Of a stretch of DNA of 64,000 bases, positions 16,050-24,056 are shown piece after piece (the first letter of the stretch is position 1; the number at the start of each line of letters is the position of its first letter). Below the pieces are notes generated by a model. It searched no databases, was not told where the DNA came from, and saw nothing but the letters and a program-made list of their open reading frames with translations. A program made the translations under genes and the position numbers. The stretch is from Streptomyces sp. XY006 (lineage in GTDB: Bacteria; Actinomycetota; Actinomycetes; Streptomycetales; Streptomycetaceae), in contig NZ_NOKT01000030.1 of the NCBI RefSeq assembly GCF_002237655.1, positions 1 through 64,000 on the forward strand, read 5' to 3'.

Positions 16050-17000
16050 TCAGTCGTTCACCAGCACCAGCTTCCCCGTCGTGCGGCCCGTGTCGCCCTG
16101 GGCGTGGGCCTCGGCCGCCGACGCCAGGGGGAACGTGCCCGCGATCGTGGCGCGGAGCGTGCCCGCCTCGGCGAGCCGCCCGATCGCCTCCATGCCCGCG
16201 CGGTCCGCGTCCACCAGCATGCGCAGCGCCCGGACGCCGAGCCGCTCCGCCTCCTCGTGGAACTCGGCCGAGCCGACCGGCAGGATCGAGACGACGATGC
16301 CGCCCGGGCGCAGCACGCGCAGCGAGCGCAGGGACGTGTCGCCGCCGATCGTGTCCAGCACGACGTCGACGTCCTTCACGGCCTCCGTGAAGTCCGTCTC
16401 CCGGTAGTCCACCGTCTCGTCCGCGCCGAGCTCGCGCAGGAAGTCGTGCTTGCCCGCGCTCGCCGTGCCGATCACGTACGCGCCGCGCTCCTTGGCGATC
16501 TGCACCGCCACGTGCCCGACCCCGCCGGCGGCGGCGTGGATCAGCACTCGCTGCCCGGGCTGTACGTCCGCGTGCTCGGTCAGCGCCTGCCACGCGGTCA
16601 GCGAGACCAGCGGGAGCGCGCCCGCCTGGACGTGGTCGATCCCGGCGGGCTTGCGGGCGAGGGCGCGCACCGGCGCGATGACGTACTCCGCGTGCGAGCC
16701 GTGCCCGAACGGGTAGGGCAGCATCCCGAAGACCTCGTCGCCCGGCACGAACGCCGCGACGCCGATGCCGACCGCCTCCACCACTCCGGAGACGTCCCAG
16801 CCGAGGACGAAGGGCGGCTCGCCCAGGAACCCTCCGGTCGCGCGGTGCTTCCAGTCGGTCGGATTGACCCCGGCGGCCCGCACCCGGACCAGCACCTCGT
16901 TCGGCCGCGGCACCGGCCGCTCGATCTCCACTGTCTTCAGGACCTCGGGACCGCCGAGGATGTCCTGGCTGATGGCTCGCATCGTGTTCTCTGTGCTCAT
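16050..17000 (-). CDS. NADP-dependent quinone-oxidoreductase-like MDR protein
   Basis: A 316-residue medium-chain dehydrogenase of the zinc-free quinone oxidoreductase group. The GroES-like half shows VRVRAAGVNPTDWKHRATGG and FVLGWDVSGVV; the nucleotide-binding half has HAAAGGVGHVAVQIAKERG (AxxGxxG) near residue 150 and DTIGGDTSLRSL near residue 217. No structural-zinc cysteine cluster is present. These enzymes reduce quinones or alpha,beta-unsaturated carbonyls with NADPH. The ATG at 17000 is used; another in-frame ATG is six codons downstream. It is divergent from the GlxA-type regulator, which probably controls it through the palindrome between them. Confidence 0.85.
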   Translation of the reverse strand: MSTENTMRAISQDILGGPEVLKTVEIERPVPRPNEVLVRVRAAGVNPTDWKHRATGGFLGEPPFVLGWDVSGVVEAVGIGVAAFVPGDEVFGMLPYPFGHGSHAEYVIAPVRALARKPAGIDHVQAGALPLVSLTAWQALTEHADVQPGQRVLIHAAAGGVGHVAVQIAKERGAYVIGTASAGKHDFLRELGADETVDYRETDFTEAVKDVDVVLDTIGGDTSLRSLRVLRPGGIVVSILPVGSAEFHEEAERLGVRALRMLVDADRAGMEAIGRLAEAGTLRATIAGTFPLASAAEAHAQGDTGRTTGKLVLVND

Positions 17001-17037
17001 GGTGATCCAGCGTGCCGGTTCGCACACCGTCCGCCAA

Positions 17038-17051
17038 TGGCAAGATTGCCA
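17038..17051. promoter_or_regulatory. Operator-like inverted repeat in the divergent promoter
   Basis: TGGCAA-GA-TTGCCA is a perfect 6-base inverted repeat centred 27 bases upstream of the regulator start and 45 bases from the oxidoreductase start. The position fits a shared operator. Confidence 0.55.
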
Positions 17052-17071
17052 ACATTCGATAGGATCGTGCC

Positions 17072-18016
17072 ATGCAGCGTGAGCGAGTGGTGGTCCTGGC
17101 CCTGGACGGGGTCTATCCCTTCGAGCTGGGCATCCCCAGCCGGATCCTCGGCGCGGCCGACGGCCGGTACGAGGTGCTGACCTGTTCGGTCGACGGCCGC
17201 CCCGTGCGCACCAACGCCGACTTCGGCATCACCGTGGAGCACGGCCCCGAGGTCCTGGCCACGGCCGGCACGGTCGTGATCGCCCCGGTCGCACCCGGCC
17301 GTCTGAGTGACGCGGTGCCCGGCACGGTCCTGGCGGCGCTCGCCCTCATCCGGCCCGGCACCCGGATCGTCTCCATCTGCACCGGCGCCTTCGTCCTCGC
17401 CGCCGCCGGACTCCTCGACGGGCGCCGCGCGACCACCCACTGGCAGGTCGCCGACCACTTCCGGCGCATGTTCCCGCGCGTCGACCTCGACCCGGACGTG
17501 CTCTTCGTCGACGACCACCCGTTCCTCACCTCTGCCGGAGCCGCCTCCGGCGTGGACGTCTGCCTCCACCTCGTCCGCAAGGACCACGGCAGCAGGCTGG
17601 CCAACAGCGTCGCCCGCCGCTGCGTCGTCCCGCCGTTCCGCGACGGCGGCCAGGCCCAGTACATCGAGCAGCCCGTGCCCGAGCAGGGCGCCGCGAGCAC
17701 CGCCGGCACCCGCGCCTGGGCCCTGGAGCACCTGGGCGAACCGCTCACCCTGGCCGATCTCTCCGCGCACGCCCGGATGAGCCAGCGCACCTTCGCCCGC
17801 CGCTTCCACGACGAGGTGGGGCTCAGCCCCGGCCGCTGGCTCATCCAGCAGCGCGTCGCGCGGGCCCGGCACCTGCTGGAGTCCAGCGACCTGACGGTAG
17901 ATCAGATCGCGGGCATGGTCGGCTTCGCGACCGGCGCCTCCCTGCGTCAGCACCTGCACGCGGCGATCGGGGTCTCGCCGCAGGCCTACCGCCGCACGTT
18001 CCAGACCGCCCGCTGA
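17072..18016 (+). CDS. GlxA-type AraC-family transcriptional regulator
   Basis: A 314-residue regulator with an N-terminal DJ-1/PfpI-like domain (about 5-180) and a C-terminal AraC/XylS DNA-binding domain (about 205-312). The amidase-like elbow is ISICTGAFVLAAAGLLDG near residue 107, with a Cys in the nucleophile position. The two helix-turn-helix units are LADLSAHARMSQRTFARRFH and VDQIAGMVGFATGASLRQH, followed by the family ending GVSPQAYRRTF. Members sense small metabolites and activate neighbouring genes. The ATG at 17072 lies within 75 bases of the divergent oxidoreductase start, so the pair is the obvious regulon. Confidence 0.88.
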   Translation: MQRERVVVLALDGVYPFELGIPSRILGAADGRYEVLTCSVDGRPVRTNADFGITVEHGPEVLATAGTVVIAPVAPGRLSDAVPGTVLAALALIRPGTRIVSICTGAFVLAAAGLLDGRRATTHWQVADHFRRMFPRVDLDPDVLFVDDHPFLTSAGAASGVDVCLHLVRKDHGSRLANSVARRCVVPPFRDGGQAQYIEQPVPEQGAASTAGTRAWALEHLGEPLTLADLSAHARMSQRTFARRFHDEVGLSPGRWLIQQRVARARHLLESSDLTVDQIAGMVGFATGASLRQHLHAAIGVSPQAYRRTFQTAR

Positions 18017-18018
18017 GC

Positions 18019-18034
18019 CGGGCCGGGGGGCCCG
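18019..18034 (+). terminator. Short hairpin after the regulator
   Basis: CGGGCC-GGGG-GGCCCG directly follows the stop of the GlxA-type gene. The stem is short (6 pairs) but all GC. Confidence 0.4.
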
Positions 18035-18139
18035 CCTCAACTCGCCTGTACACACAGGGCATTTGTCGACCTGTTGCCTTCTTTCGAAGCGTGACGGAAC
18101 CCTCACCTCCGCCGGGGGTCGAGGTTGATCCTTTCGGGT

Positions 18140-18160
18140 TCGGAACCGATAAGGTTCCGA
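18140..18160. promoter_or_regulatory. Inverted repeat in the conservon promoter region
   Basis: TCGGAACC and GGTTCCGA form a perfect 8-base inverted repeat around GATAA, about 106 bases upstream of the cvnA start. The 249-base gap has no gene and should hold the conservon promoter. Confidence 0.5.
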
Positions 18161-18265
18161 TCGGCGCTGCGAGTTCGCGATCGCGTCCGGTCGACTCGCG
18201 GTGCGTACTCATGAGTGCGGTCCACACACACCCCCCCGTTCGATCGTGTTGCTCGAAGGATGCAG

Positions 18266-20041
18266 ATGGAACTCGCCACTCCGCCACCGGCGGTGCGGGC
18301 CCCTGTCGCCTGGTACAGCTGGTGGCTGATGCCGCTGGGCCTGGGAGGCGGGACGGTTGCCGCCACGTTCATGAGTTCGGAGCGAATAACCGTGGCCGCC
18401 GCCGGAGTCGCGGCGACGGCTGCCGGCACGATGTGCGTTCGCATGCTGCTGCGCACCCGGGAGCAACTGCACCGGGCCGAGAGCTCCTTCCGCACCGCGC
18501 AGACCGAGCACACCCTGCAGTGGCAGCAGCACGTCGCGGGCCTGGAGCGGAAGTCCGCCGCCGAACGCGCCGGCCTGGAGTCCCGGCTCACCGAGCAGCA
18601 CACCGCCTACGAGCGGCGCCTGGCCGAGCAGAGCACCACGTACGAGAAGCAGCTCGCCGAGCGGAGCGCCACCTACGAGACGCAGCTCGCCGAGCAGTCC
18701 CGGGCCTATGAGGAACGGCTGACCGAGCAGGCCGCCTCCTACGAGGCCCAGCTCGCCGACCAGGCCGAGGTCTGGCAGGAGCAGCTCTCCCACCAGCTCG
18801 CGGCGGTCGCCCGGCTCGCCGACGAGCAACTGCCCGACGCGATGGAGAAGCTGCGCTCCGGCGAGGCCATCGACGACGTGCTGCCGACGGTCAGCCAGTG
18901 TGCCAAGGTCGGCGCCGAACTCCAGGCCGAGCTGCGCAAGCTGCTGCGCACCGCCCTGATCGGCCTGGAGGCCGAGTTCGACCGGTCCACCACCGCCGAG
19001 CAGGCGGTCATCAGCATCGGCAACCGCATCCACGTCCTGACCAGCAAGCTGCGCGGCCGGCTGCACGAGATGCAGGGCGAGCACGGCAGACTGCCCGCCG
19101 TCGCCCGCGGGCTGATGGAACTCGATCAGGAACTCGGCCCCGCCGACTCGCTCGCCGCCAGCATCGGTGTGCTCGGCGGCAGCGACCGGCCCGGCCGGCA
19201 GTGGCAGGAACCGCAGCGCCTGCTCAGCGTGGTGCGCGGCGGCATCGGCCGGATCAAGGACTTCCACCGCGTCCAGGTGCGCCACCTGCCCGAACTCGGC
19301 GTCGACGGCGGCCTCGTGGACCACCTCACGCTGATCTTCGCCCACCTCCTGGACAACGCGGCCCGCTACTCGCCGCCCACCGAGCCGGTGCTCATCTCCG
19401 GCAGGGAGGTCCCCAACGGCGTCGGCATCGAGATCCAGGACTCCGGCAAGGGCCTGAGCGAGGAGAAGAAGCGGGAGGCCGAGCACGCCCTGGCGGGCAC
19501 CGCGCCCGGCGCGGGCCTCGGCGGCATCACCGAGGACGCCAGCATCGGCCTGCGCGTGGTCGGCGCCCTCGCCCGCCGCTACGGCATCCGCGTCACCTTC
19601 GCGGACTCGCCCTGGCTCGGCACCTCCGTGGTGGTCGTCGTCCCGCACAAGTACTTCAGCCCGCTGCCCGCGGCCACGATCGCCCCGGCCACCGCCACCG
19701 CCACCGCCGCTGTCCAGGCCACGGCCGACGCCTCCGCCCCGGCGCGGGAGGGCGCCCCCGCCTCGCCGGCCTCCGAGCCGGCCGCCCGCGCGGGAGCCGC
19801 GGACACCACCCCCGGCGGACTGCCCCGGCGCCGCAGGCGCCAGGAGACGGACGCGCCCGGGCCGCCCGAGCGCACCGGCCGGGGCACCGTCGCCGCCGTG
19901 CCGCCGGACGCCTCCTTCTCCGGTCTCGCCGCCTTCGCCACCGCCGGCCGTGACGCGGCGGCGGCCTCGCAGGCAGGCGACGGCCGTGACACCCCCGCCG
20001 GACGCGAGTCCACCGAGCACCGCACCGAAGAGAGCGACTAG
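18266..20041 (+). CDS. cvnA: CvnA: conservon sensor-kinase-like membrane protein
   Basis: A 591-residue protein that heads the conservon. Two hydrophobic segments lie near residues 17-50 (SWWLMPLGLGGGTVAATFM and ITVAAAGVAATAAGTM). A long coiled coil (about 60-180) follows and contains six tandem 11-residue repeats. The C-terminal half holds a histidine-kinase-type ATPase: N box FAHLLDNAARYSPP near residue 358 and G box QDSGKGLSEE near 390. A typical phospho-acceptor His motif is not obvious, so it may bind ATP without acting as a classical kinase. The Ala/Pro-rich tail (about 470-591) is disordered. The ATG at 18266 has GAAGG six bases upstream; an ATG two codons earlier overlaps that site. 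CvnA is thought to recruit CvnB, CvnC and CvnD at the membrane. Confidence 0.9.
   Translation: MELATPPPAVRAPVAWYSWWLMPLGLGGGTVAATFMSSERITVAAAGVAATAAGTMCVRMLLRTREQLHRAESSFRTAQTEHTLQWQQHVAGLERKSAAERAGLESRLTEQHTAYERRLAEQSTTYEKQLAERSATYETQLAEQSRAYEERLTEQAASYEAQLADQAEVWQEQLSHQLAAVARLADEQLPDAMEKLRSGEAIDDVLPTVSQCAKVGAELQAELRKLLRTALIGLEAEFDRSTTAEQAVISIGNRIHVLTSKLRGRLHEMQGEHGRLPAVARGLMELDQELGPADSLAASIGVLGGSDRPGRQWQEPQRLLSVVRGGIGRIKDFHRVQVRHLPELGVDGGLVDHLTLIFAHLLDNAARYSPPTEPVLISGREVPNGVGIEIQDSGKGLSEEKKREAEHALAGTAPGAGLGGITEDASIGLRVVGALARRYGIRVTFADSPWLGTSVVVVVPHKYFSPLPAATIAPATATATAAVQATADASAPAREGAPASPASEPAARAGAADTTPGGLPRRRRRQETDAPGPPERTGRGTVAAVPPDASFSGLAAFATAGRDAAAASQAGDGRDTPAGRESTEHRTEESD
18590..18787 (+). 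repeat. Six 33-base tandem repeats inside cvnA (11-residue units)
   Basis: Six back-to-back 33-base units encode TEQHTAYERRL, AEQSTTYEKQL, AERSATYETQL, AEQSRAYEERL, TEQAASYEAQL and ADQAEVWQEQL. The 11-residue period points to a hendecad coiled coil. Copies differ at the DNA level, so the array is old rather than freshly expanded. Confidence 0.85.
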
Positions 20042-20046
20042 TCCTC

Positions 20047-20457
20047 ATGACGCAACAAGGAACAGACGTGAGCTGGGCGCTCCGCGATCTCGTCGAGAGC
20101 ATCAAGGAGATCCGTTTCGCCCTCGTGGCCTCCAGCGACGGCAAGGCCATCACCTCCTACGGCGCCGACGACCCCGACGACGTCGACCGCTTCGCGGCCG
20201 TGGTGGCCGGCCTGCAGGCCCTGGCCCAGCCGGTCGCCGAGCAGTTCCCGAAGTACGCCGGGCAGTTGCGCCTGGCGATGATCGAGGTCGACGGCGGGCA
20301 CCTCTTCGTCGTGCGCGCCGGTGTCGAGACGTACCTCGGCGTCCTGGCGAGGGAGGGCCTCGACCAGGGGCTGCTCGGGCACCAGATGAGGGACCTGGCC
20401 CGCAGGATGGGTGAGCTCCTCGGCACCACGGTGCGCCTGGAGGAGCACTCTGGATGA
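20047..20457 (+). CDS. cvnB: CvnB: roadblock/LC7-domain protein
   Basis: A 136-residue single-domain roadblock/LC7 protein with the usual pattern of IRFALVASSDGKAITSYG, a helix over residues 38-60, and LFVVRAGVETYLGVLAREG. In conservons CvnB is thought to act with the CvnD GTPase as an activator-like partner in a membrane complex. It starts 5 bases after the cvnA stop, and its own stop overlaps the cvnC start (ATGA), so the genes are translationally coupled. Confidence 0.92.
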   Translation: MTQQGTDVSWALRDLVESIKEIRFALVASSDGKAITSYGADDPDDVDRFAAVVAGLQALAQPVAEQFPKYAGQLRLAMIEVDGGHLFVVRAGVETYLGVLAREGLDQGLLGHQMRDLARRMGELLGTTVRLEEHSG

Positions 20458-20825
20458 GTGCTCCCCGCAGGCCGTCCGACCCGTCCGGTCTCGAGCGCTA
20501 CTACGTCCTCACCGGCGGGCGCAGCGGGCCGGGCGGTTCGGCGGCGGGCCTCGACGTGGCGACCCTGGTGGTCGCCCGCGCCGCCCCCTTACCGGGCATG
20601 CAGCACGAGCACGAGGAGATCCTCCGGCGCTGCCGCGACCCGCTGTCGGTCGCCGAACTCGGCGCCCACCTCGGGCTGCCCTTCAACATTCTCGCGGTGC
20701 TGCTGTCCGACCTGCTGGAGGCAGGTCGCGTCGAAGCCCGTAACCCCATCCCGGCGCACGGCGCCGGCCGCGGGCCCGACCTGGCGCTCCTCGAGGAGGT
20801 ACTCAGTGGACTTGAAAGGCTTTGA
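20454..20825 (+). CDS. cvnC: CvnC: DUF742-domain protein
   Basis: A 123-residue DUF742 protein. It opens with a variable leader and then shows SGLERYYVLTGGRSGPGG, followed by a winged-helix-like part: ILRRCRDPLSVAELGAHLGL and ILAVLLSDLLEAGRVEA. CvnC proteins accompany CvnB and CvnD in every conservon, and their biochemical role is unsettled. The 3' end overlaps cvnD by 20 bases. Confidence 0.9.
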   Translation: MSAPRRPSDPSGLERYYVLTGGRSGPGGSAAGLDVATLVVARAAPLPGMQHEHEEILRRCRDPLSVAELGAHLGLPFNILAVLLSDLLEAGRVEARNPIPAHGAGRGPDLALLEEVLSGLERL

Positions 20826-21411
20826 CCGCCCCGGAGAGCGGGCGGCGGCCGGGGACACCCGTTCGGTGAAGGTGATGATCGCCGGCGGCTTCGGCACCGG
20901 CAAGACCACGATGGTCCGGTCGGTGAGCGACATCAGGCCGCTCACCACCGAGGAGACCCTCACCGAGGCCAGCGCCGGCGTCGACCGGGTCATCGGGGTC
21001 GCCGACAAGACGCAGACCACCGTCAGCCTGGACTTCGGCAAGATCGCCCTCAACGACAGCCTGGTGCTGTACCTGTTCGGCACGCCCGGCCAGGAGCGGT
21101 TCTGGTTCCTGTGGAACGGGCTGTTCAAGGGGGCGCTCGGCGCGATCGTGCTGGTGGACACCCGCCGGCTGGCGTCCAGTTTCCGGGCGATCGAGGAGAT
21201 GGAGCGCCAGGAGGTGCCCTTCGTCGTCGCCCTGAACGTCTTCCCGGACTCCCGCGACCACCCGGTCGAGGAGATCCGGGACGCCCTGGACATCCCCGAG
21301 CACACCCCGGTCGTGGCCTTCGACGCCCGGGACCGGGCTTCCAGCAGGGACGTCCTCGTCGCCCTGATCCACCACCTGAAGGAACGCTCGGCCGCGGCCC
21401 TGGAGGCCTGA
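20806..21411 (+). CDS. cvnD: CvnD: Ras-like ATP/GTP-binding protein
   Basis: A 201-residue small GTPase of the conservon type. The P-loop is GGFGTGKTT near residue 27, the switch II element is LFGTPGQERFWF near residue 92, and further nucleotide contacts lie in VLVDTRR and VALNVFPDS (in place of NKxD). The GTG at 20806 follows GAGGAGG by 6 bases and overlaps the end of cvnC. CvnD is expected to cycle between nucleotide states in a complex with CvnA and CvnB, in a manner compared to eukaryotic G-protein signalling. Confidence 0.92.
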   Translation: MDLKGFDRPGERAAAGDTRSVKVMIAGGFGTGKTTMVRSVSDIRPLTTEETLTEASAGVDRVIGVADKTQTTVSLDFGKIALNDSLVLYLFGTPGQERFWFLWNGLFKGALGAIVLVDTRRLASSFRAIEEMERQEVPFVVALNVFPDSRDHPVEEIRDALDIPEHTPVVAFDARDRASSRDVLVALIHHLKERSAAALEA

Positions 21412-22661
21412 TGAACGCTTCGCCCGACAGACCCCTCCAGCCCCCGAGCGGCTGCCCCGTCGCCCACCACGGGTCCGAGCCGGCCCGCCTGTACGGCCCG
21501 GAGGCCGCGACCGACCCGGGGAGCATCTACGAGCGGCTGCGCGAGGAACACGGCTCGGTCGCGCCCGTCCTGCTCGAAGGGGACGTGCCCGCCTGGCTGG
21601 TCCTCGGCTACCGGGACAACCGGCGGGTGCTCGACAACCCCCGCCAGTTCAGCCGGGACGCCCGGATCTGGCGGGACTGGGCGGAGGGCCGGATCGAGGA
21701 GACGTCCCCGCTGATCCCGATGCTGGGCTGGCGGCCGGACTGCGTCTCCCAGGACGGCGAACCGCACCGCAGGCTGCGTGCCGCGGTCACCGACGGGCTC
21801 CAGGCGGCCGCCGCCCGGGGCGTGCGGCGCCACGCGACCCACTTCGCGAACAAGCAGATCGACGCGTTCGCCGGCGCCGGACGCGCCGACCTCGTCCAGG
21901 ACTACGCCGAGTACCTGCCGATGCTCGTGCTCACCCGGATCCTCGGGCTCCCCGAGGCGGAGGGGCGCGACCTGGCCGAGTCCTGCGCCCGGGTCCTCAA
22001 GGGCGGCGAGGACGCGCTCGTCCACGACGCACGCATCAAGGAGATCCTCGGCCGGCTCGCCGAACGCAAACGCACCGAACCGGGCGGCGACTTCACCACC
22101 GCCCTGCTGGAGCACCCGGCGGGCCTGGACGAGGGCGAGGTGGTCAGCCATCTGCGCCTCGTCCTGATCGCCGCGCACACCACGACCAGCAACCTGCTGG
22201 CCCGGGTCCTGCAGCTGATCCTCACCGACACCACCCGGCTGACCGGGCTGATCGGCGGGCAGCTGACCATCTCCGCCGTCATGGAGGAGGTCATGTGGAA
22301 CTGCCCGCCGCTGGCCGTGCTGCCGGGCCGGTTCGCCGCCGGCGACCTGGAACTGGGCGGCCATCGGATCCAGGAGGGCGACCTGCTGGTGCTGGGCCTC
22401 GCCGCGGGCAACGCCGACCCGGAGATCCGGCCCGACACGGGCGTGTCCGTGCAGGGCAACCAGGCCCACCTGGCGTTCAGTTCGGGTCCGCACGAGTGCC
22501 CCGGGCAGAGCATCGGCCAGTCCGTCATCGAGATCGCCGTGGACGTCCTGCTGCACCGGCTGCCGGGACTGGCCCTCGCGGTGCCCCCGGAGGAGCTCGG
22601 CTCGACCGCCTCCACGTGGGAGTCCCGGCTGGACAGCCTGCCGGTCGAGTTCCCCGTCTGA
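21411..22661 (+). CDS. Conservon-linked cytochrome P450 lacking the ExxR arginine (CYP157-like)
   Basis: A 416-residue P450 whose ATG overlaps the cvnD stop by one base, so it is the fifth gene of the conservon. The heme loop is normal: FSSGPHECPGQSIG with the ligand Cys at residue 363. The I-helix reads LIAAHTTTSNLL. In the K-helix the otherwise near-universal ExxR is replaced by E-V-M-W at residues 293-296 (MEEVMWNCPP). This matches CYP157-family enzymes, which carry EQSLW there and accompany conservons in S. coelicolor. The substrate is unknown. The convergent terpene synthase suggests a terpenoid, but that is inference. No ferredoxin is adjacent. Confidence 0.88.
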   Translation: MNASPDRPLQPPSGCPVAHHGSEPARLYGPEAATDPGSIYERLREEHGSVAPVLLEGDVPAWLVLGYRDNRRVLDNPRQFSRDARIWRDWAEGRIEETSPLIPMLGWRPDCVSQDGEPHRRLRAAVTDGLQAAAARGVRRHATHFANKQIDAFAGAGRADLVQDYAEYLPMLVLTRILGLPEAEGRDLAESCARVLKGGEDALVHDARIKEILGRLAERKRTEPGGDFTTALLEHPAGLDEGEVVSHLRLVLIAAHTTTSNLLARVLQLILTDTTRLTGLIGGQLTISAVMEEVMWNCPPLAVLPGRFAAGDLELGGHRIQEGDLLVLGLAAGNADPEIRPDTGVSVQGNQAHLAFSSGPHECPGQSIGQSVIEIAVDVLLHRLPGLALAVPPEELGSTASTWESRLDSLPVEFPV

Positions 22662-22670
22662 CCGCGCGGC

Positions 22671-22706
22671 GGTGGTGCCCGGCCGTTCCCGCGGCCGGGC
22701 ACCACC
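22671..22706. terminator. Bidirectional terminator between P450 and terpene synthase
   Basis: A perfect 15-base-pair stem (GGTGGTGCCCGGCCG with CGGCCGGGCACCACC) around a 6-base loop lies between the two convergent stop codons. Confidence 0.85.
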
Positions 22707-22709
22707 GGG

Positions 22710-23741
22710 TCACACCGTCAGCAGGTCGTCCACCGAGCCCCGCCCGGCCAGTTCGGCCGTGGCCACCGCGCCCTCCTTCGCCGCCGCGTAGCGGCCGGTG
22801 GTCAGCGCCCACTCGTAGTTGCCGCTGATCCAGTGCTGGATGGCCTCCACGCCCTTGCGCACCCGGTCGCGCTCCGCCTCGTCGAGCCGCAGCTCGTCGC
22901 ACATCCCCGGGACACGCGCCTGGAGTTCGAGGTACTCGTCGAGGCAGGCGGTCGTCATCCGGCAGGCCTCGTCGGTCGCCTCCTGCCAGGAGCAGCCCCG
23001 CTCCCGGCGGAGCACGGCGATGAGGTTGTGACCGTCGCCGCGGCGCTCCTCCCGCTCGAACGAGTGGATGTCGTTCATGAACCCGATGGTGTCCGCGGCC
23101 AGATCGCGCATCCGCTCCATCACGGGATGCGCCATCGCCTGCGCCGGCACCTCGAAGCCGCGGCTGCGCTCGCCCGCGTCGATGCTGTGGTGGATACCGA
23201 CCGTACGGCGCCGGAACGCGGTGTACTCGTCGAGCCCCAGAGTGCCCTCCAGCCCCCGGGCGGCCAGATCGACCTCCTCGCAGTGCGCGACCAGGAAGCG
23301 GCCCCAAGAGGCGGCGAACCGGGTCTGCCATGCCAGGGACATGCCATGCGAGAGATGCTTCCAGACCTCCGCCCAGGCCAGAGTGATGGGACACACCACC
23401 CGGGGCGGACTGCCGGCCGGCCGCAGCGGGGTGACGATGAGCTCCCGCGCGACCTCCGCTATGAGGTCGGCCCGGTCCGGCCGGCTGACGTCGAACTGGT
23501 CGTCGAAGAGGAACGCCAGTGAGAACCAGTTCATCAGCACGACCATGTCGTCCGCCGACGCGTACGGATACGTACGGGCGGCGGCCTGGGGCAGGTCCCA
23601 GGACCTGTACTCCTCGAACCCCTCCCGGCTGCGGACCAGGCGCATCTCCCACACCCAGCGCAGATGGCGGGCCCGGGCGTACTCCAGATGCTCGCTCACG
23701 GGGGTGTCGAAGGGGAGGTCGAACCGGACGTCCTGAGGCAT
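22710..23741 (-). CDS. Class I terpene synthase (sesquiterpene cyclase-like)
   Basis: A 343-residue bacterial class I terpene cyclase, the usual length for sesquiterpene synthases. The Asp-rich metal motif is DDQFD at residues 80-84 (FLFDDQFDV). The second metal motif is NDIHSFERE near residue 224 (NDxxSxxxE). The C-terminal WISGNYEWALTTGRY carries the expected conserved RY pair. The enzyme should ionise a prenyl diphosphate, probably farnesyl diphosphate, with Mg2+ and close the ring; the product cannot be read from sequence. The ATG at 23741 follows GAAAGGAAG. It converges on the conservon P450, and the 315-base upstream region holds its promoter. Confidence 0.88.
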   Translation of the reverse strand: MPQDVRFDLPFDTPVSEHLEYARARHLRWVWEMRLVRSREGFEEYRSWDLPQAAARTYPYASADDMVVLMNWFSLAFLFDDQFDVSRPDRADLIAEVARELIVTPLRPAGSPPRVVCPITLAWAEVWKHLSHGMSLAWQTRFAASWGRFLVAHCEEVDLAARGLEGTLGLDEYTAFRRRTVGIHHSIDAGERSRGFEVPAQAMAHPVMERMRDLAADTIGFMNDIHSFEREERRGDGHNLIAVLRRERGCSWQEATDEACRMTTACLDEYLELQARVPGMCDELRLDEAERDRVRKGVEAIQHWISGNYEWALTTGRYAAAKEGAVATAELAGRGSVDDLLTV

Positions 23742-24056
23742 GCGCTTCCTTTCGGGGAACGGACCGCAGAGCCCCCCACCCCTGCGAGCGGACGGCGGCC
23801 CGCACCGCCCGCACACTCCAACTGGGCTTCGCAGTCCGTAAGTTGAACCGAGAAGCAGTACCAGGATGCCCGTGAGAGGAACCGGCCGCTCCGCCGTCCC
23901 GCCGTGATCTTGGTTACTGCGGAAAGCGCTTGAGCTGCGTACACTCCCTCGTCCCTCACCAGCACCGGCTCGCCCGCCCGGCCGCCCGCCCTCCGGAGCG
24001 GTACGGCGTCACACTGGACGCGTCCGTACGACGACCGCTCAGGAGGCGCACCGACG
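23742..24056. other. Divergent promoter region, no gene seen
   Basis: A 315-base gap between the terpene synthase and the PNPOx-like gene, which diverge. No open frame with a ribosome site stands out. The middle (about 23820-23870, around GCAGTCCGTAAGTTGAACCG) is less GC-rich than its surroundings and is the likely promoter area. I found no clear long inverted repeat. Confidence 0.5.
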
